Positions 42,704-54,352 of a stretch of DNA of 64,000 nt are shown here, piece after piece (the stretch's first letter is position 1; each line of letters opens with the position of its first letter). The stretch spans positions 34,927,090 through 34,991,089 of the forward strand of contig NC_087069.1 in NCBI RefSeq assembly GCF_963678635.1, written 5' to 3'. A program made the translations under genes and the position numbers. Source of the stretch: Symsagittifera roscoffensis (Eukaryota; Xenacoelomorpha; Acoela; Convolutidae). The notes beneath the pieces are model-generated. The model ran no database searches, had not been told where the DNA came from, and worked only from the letters and a program-made list of their open reading frames with translations.

Positions 42704-43811
42704 CTGTAAGTACGAGAAATTTGCCGAAAAACTGTGAACCAATATTTTTACTGACGAATTTGACTATTGGGGGAAACTGATTCGAGGATGCATTCGAAAT
42801 AGAATTGTAAAAAATATTGTTTCTACTTTCTCTTATCATTTTCTCCGCATATTTGCCATTTCTCTTTTTTTTTCGACAACCACTGAGAAAAAGTGTCGCG
42901 TTATTGTTTTGATCCTTTCGACATAAGTCATCCTTCAACAAACTTGATCAAAATTGAGAAAATATAACAGGGGCGGATCTAGGATTTTCTCGAGGGGGGG
43001 CGGATTTTCAAAAATTTTTGACGACCTTTTTTTTTTTAGGTTGACCAAATTGATTTTTCGAGCTCTCCCAAAGCACTGTTTTGCCCCTATTTTGGCAAAA
43101 TTTTCTGCGCCGCAGCCAAATTTTTTAAAAAACAGTCAAAAAAGCCGTTTTTGGGCACTTTTTGAAAAATTTCGCGTTTTTTTCGCGTTTTTTTTTAGCG
43201 CGCGCTCCCCCTCAAAGTTAGTATATATTGGCGCCGAAGGCGCCTTTAGAAAAATTTTAGGGTCGGTCGGCCAAAAACGGATTTCTGAAAAAGTATCAAA
43301 GGGGGGACCCTTTGGGTCGGCAGGGGGTCGAATCCCTGAGGAAGGGGGCGTCCGCCCCCCGCCCCCCCCCCTAAATCCGCCCCTGAAATATAACAATATA
43401 AATGCAAAGTTAAAAAATTTTCAATCCTTGAATTATTTTTGAAAATCGAGTAGTTTTCCAACTTTTTTTTTAAAATTCTGAGTAATATTTTTTTTGGGTG
43501 CATGCAGTAAGCCGATGTGTCAGCAAACTACCAGATCAGTAAACCGAATTACATAGTATTTACAACAAATGCGGAAATAAAGATTTATAGAATAAATTAA
43601 CCCTGAGCAAAAACAAAAATTTCAAAAGTACGGGGCTCATGGGAAGAGTTACTTCATTTAATTTTTTAATTCAATTTAAACTTTGATGAACAAACTTGTC
43701 ATATTGTAAAAATCTCAGTTTTTAGCTGATGTGATTCCGTAATTGAATCATGAATTTTCGGTTCACTGATACTTCGATTTACTGACCTACCACCAAAAAC
43801 TCATTGCTTGC
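42704..43811 (-). other. GC-AG intron
   Basis: Protein continuity (R-R-S-I then G-M-C-P-Q) fixes the donor as ATAG/GCAAGC and the acceptor as CTTACAG; no GT is available in phase. GCAAG fits the known GC-donor consensus. Confidence 0.85.
42968..43385. mobile_element. hAT-type MITE with 8-bp target duplication
   Basis: 418 bp, terminal repeats CAGGGGCGGATCTAG / CTAAATCCGCCCCTG, flanked by AAATATAA at 42960-42967 and 43386-43393. Non-coding, with C/G-rich right end. It sits inside the GC-AG intron. Diverged relatives lie at 42176, 45063, 49903 and 56385. Confidence 0.9.
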
Positions 43812-44030
43812 CTATGCTTCTTCTGATCTGTTTCTGAGCCTTTCTCACGTCCATCCCATTGATATACACAGTGCCTCTAGACGGAGGAAAGAGCCCAGTG
43901 ATGATTGACATTGTTGTCGTCTTTCCTGCTCCGTTGTGACCCAGAAATGAGGTGATCTGGTTCTCGTAGAAGTTCAAACTCAGTCCTTTTACGGCTACTT
44001 TCTTCCCAGTTCCGTAAGTTTTCCACAGTT
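43812..44030 (-). CDS. ABCA exon: NBD1 Walker A
   Basis: 219-bp exon with the NBD1 A-loop region ([17 protein letters not shown]) and Walker [12 protein letters not shown], ending in the strand before the Q-loop. To keep the frame into the next exon the donor must be ATAG/GCAAGC, a GC donor. The acceptor is CATTAAAG. The family-typical order and spacing of motifs support both edges. Confidence 0.9.
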
Positions 44031-44607
44031 CTTTAATGAGATCAAATCAAGCTAGGTCTCTCAAAAAGTTTTGGAAGCAACTTTTGGTTGTAAAAGCATA
44101 TTTTGGTGATTTTGACAAACTGGTAAAAACAATTCATTGTCGATAACGGGCTAAAATGCACGTAAACTGCTGAAGTTTGTTCATTCTGAACATAAAAATG
44201 TCGATTAAAATTCTAGATCCAAATTTAACAATGATTGACATTTCTTGATTATCCTGTAGCAAAAACTTGCTGCAGTTTTTCATTTGTAAGATTGATTCAC
44301 TTTCTTAGGCGGATAAGCTTGGTTTTCGTAGCAGTATTTAGACAACCGCGTGTATTCAGACTAGTCAGTAAGCAGACAAATACAGTATTAACCAATCAGA
44401 ATCGAGACAAGGAAGAAATGAATTATTAATAATTATTTATTTTGTAAATTTGCTTTCTAATCTCGATTCTGATTGGTTAATATGGTATTTTTCTGCTTAC
44501 TGACGAGTATGAATACGCGGTTGTCTAAATACAGAGCGCACTCCGATAACCTTACAGTAATTTTTAATTAGATTATTTAATCAAAGACCATAAAATTAAT
44601 TTGATCC
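44031..44607 (-). other. Probable GG-AG intron
   Basis: The acceptor CATTAAAG is fixed by protein homology (phase 1). The only phase-1 junction that gives the family-typical strand is AAAG/GGATCA. No GT or GC donor exists in that phase nearby. Contains a foldback repeat. Confidence 0.65.
44334..44532. mobile_element. Foldback MITE with about 73-bp arms
   Basis: Arms 44334-44406 and 44461-44532 are near-perfect reverse complements (GTATTTAGACAACCGCG...), separated by 54 bp of AT-rich loop. Non-coding. Confidence 0.88.
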
Positions 44608-44886
44608 CTTTGATCTGAACTCCAATCGGCAGATCATCTGGCTCCGTTTCAAAATTCTCTCCCTCAATTTTGAACTTGGGGTCAAACTCCGAATCATGCT
44701 CATCGAATGATCCTTTTTTGTAAGTCGACTTCATACAGATAAAACAACACTTTTTTGGGATGCCATAACGACCAGGACATACTTGTTCAATGTACAAAGC
44801 GAGTACGAGGTAAAGAAACGCATCGACGTATAACATCATAACAAAATAGCCCAAGTTGGCAGAGTCGTTCATAAACGGGCTAAGTC
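44608..44886 (-). CDS. ABCA exon: end of TMD1 and pre-NBD1 segment
   Basis: 279-bp exon covering the last TMD1 helix, the conserved juxtamembrane YIEQVCPGRYGIP motif, a short acidic cytosolic stretch and the first strand of NBD1 (GVQIK). Acceptor AAAATCAG pairs with the GTGG/GTAGGG donor at 46558. No GT occurs in the needed phase at the 3' edge; homology places it at ATCAAAG/GGATCA, a GG donor. Exon extent at the 3' edge is therefore less certain than at the 5' edge. Confidence 0.85.
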
Positions 44887-46557
44887 CTGATTTTAAGAAG
44901 GGAAGTACAGAAATCAGACTTGCAGACAAAATTTATTGAAAAAACTTTGAGCTAACTTTGAGTCTTCCGTGTAATGATTTTTGCATGTGAATCTTAGGAT
45001 ATGTCAGAATACCGATATTTCCAAAAAAATTTTCTCTCAAAATCTCAAAAAGACAACGCAAAACAGGCGCGGATCTAGGATTTTCTCGAGGAGGCTTTTT
45101 GTCGAACTTTTTAAAATTTAACGGAATTGTTTTTCCGAGCGCTCCCAGGACTCTATAAAGGCGTTAGAGATTTGGTATGTCAACAAAAATTGTTCCAAAT
45201 TTAACAGTGGCATGCTTATGAAGCTTTTTAATGTTTAGCCATGTGAAAAACAAATTGCTTTAAAATTTATATATTTACGAGGGTTTAATTTTAAAAAAAT
45301 TACAGAAAAGCCGTTTAAAAAAGTTTAAAAATTTGTTGAAAATTTTATCATTTTTCTTTAAAGCTCACGCTACTCCATAGACTTTAATTGACAGTTTAAA
45401 CCTCTAGGTTCTAGCTCTAGGTTTTAGCTGAGTTTGTGGTTTTTTTCCGACCCCTTAAAGTTTGGAGGAATTGTGTCTTCTGCTACACTTTTTTTTACTG
45501 ATTTTTTTTACTTTTTGCTCACGCAAAGTCAAGTGTTACAAACATGCTTTGCCGCTTAAAAAATGATCCAAAATGAACATGGGCTATTTATAACGCTGAT
45601 TTTTTTTAGCCGGATAAAATGAACAAAATTCGAAATTTAAAACAATTTTTTTTAGCTCGTGTTGACATTATCAACAAAAGATTAACAGGCCAAATTGTGC
45701 ACTAGATAGGCCCAAATTTTTGTGTCTGTATGATCCAGAGACAAGTATTTAAGCATGTTAAATAAATATCGGACGATCAAAGAAAATGAAAGAACAAAAG
45801 AAGAACACAGGGTGCGTCCTTGTCGCGGAATCCGCTTGCAATTCACAAAATGCACAGTTTGGCCTCGTAATGAAAGAATAGAATAAAAATTGCTTCCAAT
45901 ATTACCAGAAACTATATATGCGCTATAACTTGCAATATTTGTATTCAGAATCGTATCTCAAAAACGGGCTTTAAAATTACAAAAAAAACTAGCAGGCCAA
46001 TTGTTGAACAAATTAAATCAAAGGGAGCCTCATTTGTATCCAATAAACCCGTGCAAAGTTTGTTGGATAGGTAAGAGGCTCCCACTGTTATAATTTGCTT
46101 AGCAACTGACCCGGTAATTTTAGCACAACTTTTGACTGAGCAACCGGAGCCAAAATTAACCCTAAGCTTTTGAGTCCCAAATTTCTAAAATAAATATCAC
46201 CATAAAAATTTTGGTGAATTTTTGAGCAATTTTTGATCCTGTCACGTTTTTTTATCACGTCAACCCAATTTTTTTAAAAACTTTAAATAGCGTTTAAGAA
46301 ATAAAAATAAATTTAAAAAAAAACGCTGAAAAAAATTGCATTGTTTGAAATTTAGCCAATTGTTAAAAAATAAAAAGAGTTTCCAAAGACGTTAAAGGGA
46401 TGCCAAACTACTCAAGGTTTCGCCTTGATACGATTAACTTTGTTTGGTTTCGCTTTGCAAAGACAATTGCTATCCGTAAATTCTGTGCTATTGCTCATGA
46501 TTTTTCAAATCCGTGAATGTTTCTTTCTTTACTTCACTTTTTCTGTAATTTCCCTAC
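44887..46557 (-). other. ABCA intron, AT-rich
   Basis: Canonical GT-AG. A partial MITE (CAGGCGCGGATCTAGGATTTT, 45063-45200) is the only recognised element, apart from a small hairpin TCAAGG-TTTCG-CCTTGA near 46420. Confidence 0.7.
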
Positions 46558-47016
46558 CCACTGTCGACCAACTTGCACCGATACCTTGCAACTCGTAACC
46601 CAAAATATACATACATATAAACCCAAAACAGACATTAGACAGTAAGCTCATCAATAGTTTGGCAGCTAAACTGGTCAAAGAAGCCGCAAATGCCTGGTAA
46701 GTCACAAATGGTAAATAAGTAACAAAAAACACAATAGCCGCCACAGCCGCAGCTAAATTAGCATTACTAAAGAAAGTTGACATTAAAAAACAGAAACAGA
46801 TCGTCGGAAATATAAATGAAAAACAACAGAAGAGTATAAGAAAGAAGTCGGCATATTTGAAAATGTTGCCGAACTTTAAAATAATCGCGAGCATGAGAGA
46901 TGAAGCGAAGAATATGGTGAAAGATGTGATGAAGGTGGCAATCCAGTGGACTGAGTTTTTCAAGCCCATTATTCTCATGATTTCTTTCAGCCTCGTTTCT
47001 TTTTCGTACACAACTC
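46558..47016 (-). CDS. ABCA exon: TMD1 core helices
   Basis: 459-bp exon with the coupling-helix signature VVYEKETRLKEIMRIMGL typical of the ABCA1/A4 branch, followed by five hydrophobic TM segments (VHWIATFITS..., FFLILFCCF..., FFSNANLAAAVAAIV...) and the short extracellular ending near YELQGIGASW. Acceptor AATTACAG, donor GTGG/GTAGGG; phase 1 to 1. Frame is open throughout. Confidence 0.93.
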
Positions 47017-47320
47017 CTGTAATTATAAACATCTTTGATTTCTTGGCTGAGTTAGAATTTCTTAAGCAAAAAAACAACAAAGAAGTATTAAGATAACAGG
47101 TACATCGAAGATTATATACACGACAATTATAATTTTTAAAAACGTGTTTTTTGGAGGCTTCTCTATTAGGACATAAAAACTCAAAACTAAGCCAATTTCT
47201 GCAGTTTTTTTGGTTCTTTCGATATATTTGAAAGTTGCTTAAACTTCAGCACACCAAACTTCAAGACAAAAATGTTGTCTTATTGATAGCAAATGGAACT
47301 GACTAACAAACTTGGCGAAC
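47017..47320 (-). other. Short ABCA intron
   Basis: 304 bp, GTTCGC donor and TTACAG acceptor; nothing inside. Confidence 0.8.
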
Positions 47321-47549
47321 CTTTTACCACAATTGCAACACTAGCAACCCAAGCCAGTGTAAACATGAAAGGAAGCAACTGGCTCAGGTTCTTGACAAAA
47401 TCATCAAAAGTCCAGCACGCGTAGGGAAACTGTTTGATCCACACTCCTATTTTGTCCCAGAAGAACGGGTCTTTTGAAGGGTCAAGGCTATTTCGCTTCA
47501 CTCTTGTTGTTTTGTTGTTATTGTCTTGTTTGTGTATGTAGATTATGGC
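47321..47549 (-). CDS. ABCA exon: ECD1 end and second TM helix
   Basis: 229-bp exon encoding the end of the first extracellular domain (WIKQFPYACWTFDD) and the TM helix that follows (LPFMFTLAWVASVAIVVKG). Acceptor CTATTAAAG, donor AAAAG/GTTCGC. Starts in phase 0 after E-Q and ends in phase 1 before the VVYEKE exon, as expected for the family. Confidence 0.9.
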
Positions 47550-48198
47550 CTTTAATAGATTAATCGTCCATATATGGCTCAAAGTAATAATATTTTTAAA
47601 ACTGTTTTCAGGCTTTTCTGTAATTTTTCGTGAATCCGATTTAATATGAATCTTTTAAAAAATCTGAATCAAACTGGCAGTGTTTCTATTAACAATGACA
47701 ACGATTGTGTCAGTTCGAGTCCCAAAAGCAACCCGGGTGTTTCAAAAACTATGACCAATTGGCAGCGCAAAACAACTAACCTCCAGTAAATAAAAACCCT
47801 CTATATCTCATTGCGAAAATCATTCAATACTTTCTGACTCATTTTGCCCCAATCAACGTCCATGCCAAATTGCCATATGCAATCATCAGTGATTTTATTT
47901 TGCATAACGATACTCAACCTTGTTCAAAATGAGTCAGATGTGTCTAGTTTTCCATTACTTTTTATATTTTGTAAGAGATTTCTAATTATATTTTTATTAG
48001 CTTTTATTTCTTGCATATAGCTTGCTTCAAAATCAATCGGAACATTCAATCTAGATTAAAATTTTTTTTATTATAGTCAAAATTCAAGTTTGATATCTTT
48101 TTTTGATGCAATTTGAAAGAAAGTTTGATGTGCGATAAAATACCGGGTTGGTCTTAAAAAGATTGTAAAAACCGGTATGCCATGTATGGTCATTTGAC
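47550..48198 (-). other. ABCA intron
   Basis: 649 bp, AT-rich, phase 0, no element recognised. Confidence 0.75.
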
Positions 48199-48363
48199 TT
48201 GTTCCATTATGTCCATGAGGAACAGCTGTCCTGACAAGTATGGCTTTATATCTTTTAGTATGGAATTGCGAGGTTGGGGACTCCAGGAGGCGGGCGCGAT
48301 GAAGGCAGTGTCATCTACTATTCCACTGGTCATTCTGATCGTGTACTTCACCAGTGGCGGCAA
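48199..48363 (-). CDS. ABCA exon: distal ECD1
   Basis: 165-bp, phase 0-0 exon of the first extracellular domain: LPPLVKYTIRM, a W-x-P-x-P-R segment and the closing L-x-D-I-M-E-Q typical before the A-I-I of the next exon. Acceptor TATTGGCAG, donor GAACAA/GTCAAA. A repeat shared with the intron side of the 3303 exon lies about 80 bp upstream of this acceptor. Confidence 0.9.
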
Positions 48364-48444
48364 CTGCCAATACAAAAAATAGAAACGGACAATGCTTGGA
48401 CAAGCTGAACAGCCTTTCATAGATGAAGATTCCACAATTGGAAA

Positions 48445-48606
48445 AACAAGGACAACCGGTCCTTGTGCAAGTAGCACAGAAGGTCCACACCATAGTTGTT
48501 GAAATAAAAAAAAGTTTTTTCAAATTAGTGTCGTTTTTTTTCTGCGGGATGTGATAAAAAGAATCTAATTGAAAAAATTGAACTTAGGCATATTCTACAG
48601 TCATAG
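48445..48606. repeat. Dispersed repeat, copy 2 (just upstream of a 3' splice site)
   Basis: Counterpart of 3337-3505; shares AACAAGGA-A-CCGGT, TGTGCAAGTAGCACAG and further blocks in the same order and orientation. Confidence 0.75.
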
Positions 48607-49902
48607 TAGTCATAGTAGAACAGGCAAACTGAAAAACAGTTTTTGTTGAAAATGTTTTAGAAAAACAAAAACCCATTTAAAATGTGTGAAAAAAAAAATC
48701 ATTTTTTTTCTGAAGTTTTCTAAAATTTGAGGTTTTTTCCTAAAAATGGCGTTGAAAACTCCAAATACTAACTTAACGTGACAAAAACTAGGTTTTCAAG
48801 GCTTAAATTAAAGATAAAAATAAAGTAAGTCTGCTCAATCGCTCGAAATTAGACAAAAAATCCAAAATTTTCGGTTTTTTTGACCCTGGAGAAGTTCTTT
48901 TGGAAATTACAAAAAATTGATTGAATCACCACTGAAAGGGCTTTATAATGATATGACAGTCAATCCAGTCCAATCTTTACTGATATAACCTTATTTCGAG
49001 TGGAAAACAAAAAATTGAAAAAAAAAACACCGAAAAAAAACACTGAAAAACTACGCCGAATACAACAAAATTCGACATTTATAATAAACAAAAAATAACA
49101 TTTTGTAATTTTTTATAATAAACAAAAACAAAAAGTAGAGATGCTATTTAACTCGGCAAAACCAAAACCAGAGAGAGTTCAAAAATGCGGCAAAGCCGGC
49201 AAAGCCAGCAGAGAGTTCAAAAATGCTAATGAACTCAGATAAACGGAAAAAAACGGGGAATTCTTCTTTCAACCAAATTTATCACCACATTCAGAGCTTT
49301 GATTGTTTGGCTTTAATTGTTTGAATTAAAAAATCCTACTTGAAACAAGTACATCCAAAGGTTTTCTGATCTGCTTAAAACTCCCAACCCTCCAATTGCT
49401 CAAAGCCCCCTACGTTTACCACCACCCCCACCACCCCGTTCCCTTTATTGAATAGATCTAGACTTTGAGTAGCCCGCGAGTACATCAGAAAGTATTGAAC
49501 GTTTTCAAAAAATCTTGCAAAAAAATTCTAATATAGTACAGTGAATTTTAAATGGATTATAACATATCAAAATGGATTTAATTGGGTTAATTTACGAAGG
49601 AATCTACTTCAATGAAAATCTACTCAATTTTTTGGTCTAAATTTGCAAATAAAATTGGCAACTACTTTTTGTAATGACAAAATTTTGGGCAACTTTGACT
49701 TTTTTAAGTTCGTTTATGACAACACTTTTTCAGGCCACTTGGTGTCAGCTCTAAAAAAACTTTGACTTCGTTACAGCTGCGTAAGTTTTGTTTCAATGCC
49801 AATTCTTCAATTGACTTACATGACAAGTTTTCCCAACAAAAAATTGGTTCAAATTGAGTTCAATATATTTAACGACTAGTTTTTTTTGCGTTCGTGTCAG
49901 GG

Positions 49903-50130
49903 ACGAATATAGAATTTTTCCGAAGGTACATATTTAAAAAAAAAAACTCAAATATTTCTCTCGGCTTTGCATTTTTGTTAGGAAGTCCAAGTTGATTTTC
50001 TGAGTTCTCCCAAACCAGTATAAAAACCCTATTTTGACAAAATTTTCTGCGCCGAATACAAACATGCCAAAAAAGAGTTTTAGGCATTTTTAGAAAAATG
50101 CCTAATACTCTTACACCCTACCCCTTATAC
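49903..50130. repeat. Diverged hAT-MITE relative
   Basis: CAGGGACGAATATAGAATTTTTCCGAAGG start and TTTTCTGCGCCG interior match the family at 42968. Confidence 0.6.
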
Positions 50131-50470
50131 CCGCCCGTTTTTCATATCATCTAAAGGATTGCTTGCCGTGCTATGTTTGCCTTAGTGCTCAAGCATGTAT
50201 CCAGGGTTAGATTTTCAAATTTCCTAATGGAACATTTAAAAACGCAATAAAAAAGTATTCAAGTGATTTCCCAGTTATTGGTAGGATGCCTAGAAATGCT
50301 AAATATAGACTGAAATCTTACGGCGGATTGTTGTTCTTTGATCCTACTTGAGTTAGGAGTGGAAAACTCCCTAGCCTTCAGACGAGGCCTGTGAAAGCAT
50401 AACAATTTGCTGTAAGATTCAACAACTGAGTTGTAAAACAACTGAAATAAGACGTGTTGTTTGATAAGTA

Positions 50471-51379
50471 CCCGGGTTGACCTCCATACACCGAAAATGC
50501 TTATCATACAATTCCATACATCAAGCGTGTGGAAAAATGCTTGTCCTACAATTTTCATACAATTTCTAAAAATGGTTGAAAACTTATTTCTGTGGCTGTT
50601 TGATTCTACTAAAAACAGTCTGGTGATAAAAAACTGAGGTTTCCGTTTTTTGAAAAAAATGCTTATCATACAATTCCCATATATGGAAACTGTATGACTG
50701 GCATTTTTTGATGGCGACACAAAAAAATTTTGAAAATTTGGCCCAAAAAAATTTTTTTTCAACCGCAAATCGAATTTCGTAGGCAAACGAACACTTTTCG
50801 GAAATTTTTTTTTGCATGCAAAATTTAATATTTTGTGTGCATAACGTAGTCCTGGATACGATAAAATTGGCTTTTATTTTCTTTTCACTTTCATTTTTTT
50901 TTCAAAAACGCTGGAAATTCCTATTTTTTTGTATGGGGTGCTGATGTATGCCTTGATCAATGTCTGATAACTTGAAAATTCAAAAATTTAAAATAATCAT
51001 CATTAAAAAATTTTGCCAAAAAACAAAAGTTTGTTACTTTTGTTATATGAATTGTGAAAGACAGTCAAATTCAGGTCGTTTGGGATGTCTTTTAAATGCA
51101 AGACCGTCCAACCTTTGGCGTTTTGAGTAACCAAGGTCTTTGTCACTTATGTTCGGTTGGAAACACAACCGAAAAATTTTCAGAAACTTGTTTCAGAAAG
51201 AAAAAATCAAAATTTTTGGTTTATGGGAAAACACCTATCATACAATTTTCATATATGGAAAAATGCTTATCATAGAGTTTTCATACAATTTTCTGTACGT
51301 ATGGAGTTGTATGAAATTGTATGACAAGAAGTTTCTCATATATGAAAATTGTATGATAAGAAATTTTGGTCAACCCGGG
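50471..51379. mobile_element. TA-flanked terminal-inverted-repeat MITE
   Basis: 909 bp bounded by CCCGGGTTGACC (50471-50482) and its exact complement (51368-51379), with TA on both sides. The interior has many copies of ATCATACAATT / AATTGTATGA in both orientations (for example 50506, 50665, 51236, 51320). No transposase. TA flanks suggest mobilisation by a Tc1/mariner-type enzyme. Confidence 0.82.
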
Positions 51380-53092
51380 TAGTACGTAGCTTGGTATTGA
51401 CTAATCGATACAATAATTAGAAAAGTATAACAACTGGCTCGAGTCTTTAAAGCCTAAACGCAGAGCCTTCGGATCCATCTGGCCCAAATTAATAACGGTA
51501 CCTGGATTTACAAATATATAATTTAGTATGCGACAGACCTAGTTAAATGAAGCTGGATTTTAGAATTAAACGCAGACCCTTCGGATGCTTCTGGCACAAA
51601 TAATAACGGTTCCCGGAAAAACAAATCATTCAATTAGAGCTTAGAAACAAGAGGTTGGAATGGAACCAAAGTTTAGTATAACACAGACCTGGTTGAATGA
51701 AGCTTATTTTTTAGCACTTGAGAAAACCACTCTTTTTACTACAAAAACAAACAATTAAGGCATAAGAGAGCAAAAGCAGATTAAATTTGTATTGGCAAAG
51801 GGCGTTAAAAACCAACCTGAAAAAAAGACCCCCTCATGAATGAAATCCCTCCCGCGACTCTCTGCGGTGTTTACCGTGAAAAAAGGCGCTTTACCGGGAA
51901 AAGGGACCCTGGACCTTGAAAATATGATAACTTGGGAAAACTAATTGGGTATCTTTGAAACTTGATAGATAGGACCTCCGTGGGACCTGTGCCCCAAACT
52001 TGCATGATTGACCTAAAGTTAATCCGGTGGTGACCTCATAATGACTCTTCAGCCTTCAAACCCAAGATTGCTTAGAAAACACCAGAATTAAACCTGCCAA
52101 TACCCTCAAAAATGGGAGTCGACCACCTTTCATTAATTGGGAAGAAACGTAGCTATTAAGAAAGGTATCAGATTGTGAAAAGAATTAGCTTTCCAGTCGC
52201 AAGTGTTCAGTGGTAGGTTGATTAAGCTTGAAATTAAGGAAACGTGATTTGAACTTTTGTATGATGGTTACGCTATTGATGGTAGCCCAACTAAACCAGG
52301 CGAAGTAGTCCGAGAGGAAACTGGCAATAATGTGAGTGCGGCATGGTAATTAGTATTCCCAAATAGTTTGAACCGGCGGAATATTTACTTGGCGGAATAT
52401 CTAATTGATCAACTATATTCCCAGCATATGTGAGGCAACTGTGAATTGTGATCAGTCTCTTAGAGGAGAAAACTCTTGATCAGGCTTGGCATATAAAATG
52501 TTACATGTAATTATCGTTTCAAACTGTAATTGCATGAAGAACTTAACAGCCACAACACGTCACAAAAACTGCTTCAAAATTATGCGAAGCGATGATATAG
52601 CTACACCACCATGAGCATAAATATCAACAAAGACTAGCTACATGTAAAGGGCGAGGGCAAAACTTTAAGCATGATTTGAGCCGTTTGAGTGTTGTTTGGA
52701 CAATTGCGCTCAAATTTTAATTTAGAATGAGCAGTCTGATAATTTTTTAGCGGTATTTGTGAAGTTTCTATTCGATTTTTCTACGAGACGCAAAGTTTTT
52801 GACGACTTGATGACTGTTTTTTGGACCCTCAAACAATCTAGGTTGGCTTTTGGCTCATGTTTTGCATTAACGGAAGGTTAGAAATTCAGTCTTTTAAAGC
52901 GTTGATGGTGTGTGCCCTGCAACGAATGCATCGGAAGAAAATATTCCTAACCACATTTCATATCTACTATTCAAGATATGAGCGATTTGAGCAATTCTTA
53001 ATTCGTTTTGAAAATAGAAGATTTAAAATAAATCCTGTTTTTGTTACAAGTTTTATCAATAAATATAGTCAGGAAAAATTTTCCTCAGCACT

Positions 53093-53290
53093 ATAGTGAG
53101 CTGAACTCACTAGTGGAGACGTATTTACCGCAAAACAACAAACTGCAACATTTGTCACTTAGATATCGCAACTAAGGGGTTCTCGCGGTAAGAAAAACAT
53201 TTTTGTGCAAAATTTCTTAGAATGCCATTTACAAAAATTAGATTTTTCAGCACAATTTTGTAAAAAAAAAAACAAATGTTCCCATATAAT
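53093..53290. repeat. Palindrome-headed repeat, copy 1
   Basis: Begins AGTGAGCTGAACTCACT and shares TTTACCGCAA, CGCGGTA-AAA, TGCAAAA-TTCTT and TTTTCAG-GCACTTTTGT-like blocks with 54191-54352. Confidence 0.6.
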
Positions 53291-53678
53291 TTAATGAACG
53301 AGTAGGTTGAGGAAATCGGGTTGAACTCTGATTAAAGCTATATACATTCTGTATGTGTTTGTGCATAGTTTGCATATTATTTGTATGAAATAAGCAGAAA
53401 AGGTATAGAGATTCTGGATATAAAAAGTGTAGATAATCTTTTGTATATTTGTTATTCTATCAATAAGTATTCTGAAGGAAGTTTGCTACAGGATGAAAAA
53501 AAAAGAGTTTTAGAGTCTTAAAAGCAATATAAAAAAATTTACATTTTGATACTTTTGCTAAACAAAACATATTTTAATGGATTATTGAATAGTCATTAAC
53601 AAAAAAATATCAATAAATTAACATAGATCTGAAATATGTATGTTGTAATGCAGGGAACCAATTTTTTACCATTTTTGT

Positions 53679-53758
53679 TACTGCGGGTAGATACACTATC
53701 GCCTTTTACACTTGTTGTACAGTTGTTTTGAAGAAAAGAAACAAACATACCCGCAGTG
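53679..53758. repeat. Small inverted-repeat unit
   Basis: TACTGCGGGTA (53679-53689) and TACCCGCAGTG (53748-53758); a further single TCACTGCGGGTAG occurs near 55840. Confidence 0.5.
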
Positions 53759-54190
53759 CCATGAATGGATAAAAATTGATTATCTTGCGGGAAAAAACTA
53801 CAGGTTAACGTATTTATAGAACCAATTTATCGATAACCATTTTGTTATCAATGATTATTTGTCTAACGATAGAATCATTTTTTTCCAGCAAAAAAAAACG
53901 ATTATTATATGTAAGATAAGAATCAAGTTTTTTGTTCTAGCAAATTTGTAAACAGTTGGATAATCTGTATATAGTCAGTATAAAATCTCTGAACAAAAAA
54001 AATTTTTTACAATCTGTAGATAATTAGTATTAAATTTTCATAAGATCCGTATAAATTTGATTATTTTGTCTAAAAATTATAGGTTTTGTAACAATTTAAA
54101 CTATGACTATCCAAAAAGTAAACTAACAATGGTTTTTTCTTCACAAAATTTGACAAAAAATTGTATTGATGATGAAATTTCTTAAATATT

Positions 54191-54352
54191 AAAGTGAGCG
54201 AATTCACTTGAGTAGAATTGTTTACCGCAAGTTACAAGTTTTGAGAGATCCCTCAAAAATTTTGCAATCTGGGAGTTTCCGCGGTACAAAGAATTTTCCT
54301 GCAAAACTTCTTCAAATGTCATTTATAAGATCGATTTTTTCAGAGCACTTTT
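54191..54352. repeat. Palindrome-headed repeat, copy 2
   Basis: Begins AGTGAGCGAATTCACT; see 53093-53290. Confidence 0.6.

Noticed and set aside
43136..43503. Gly/Pro-rich minus-strand ORFs
   Set aside because: Produced by the C/G-rich end of the hAT MITE.
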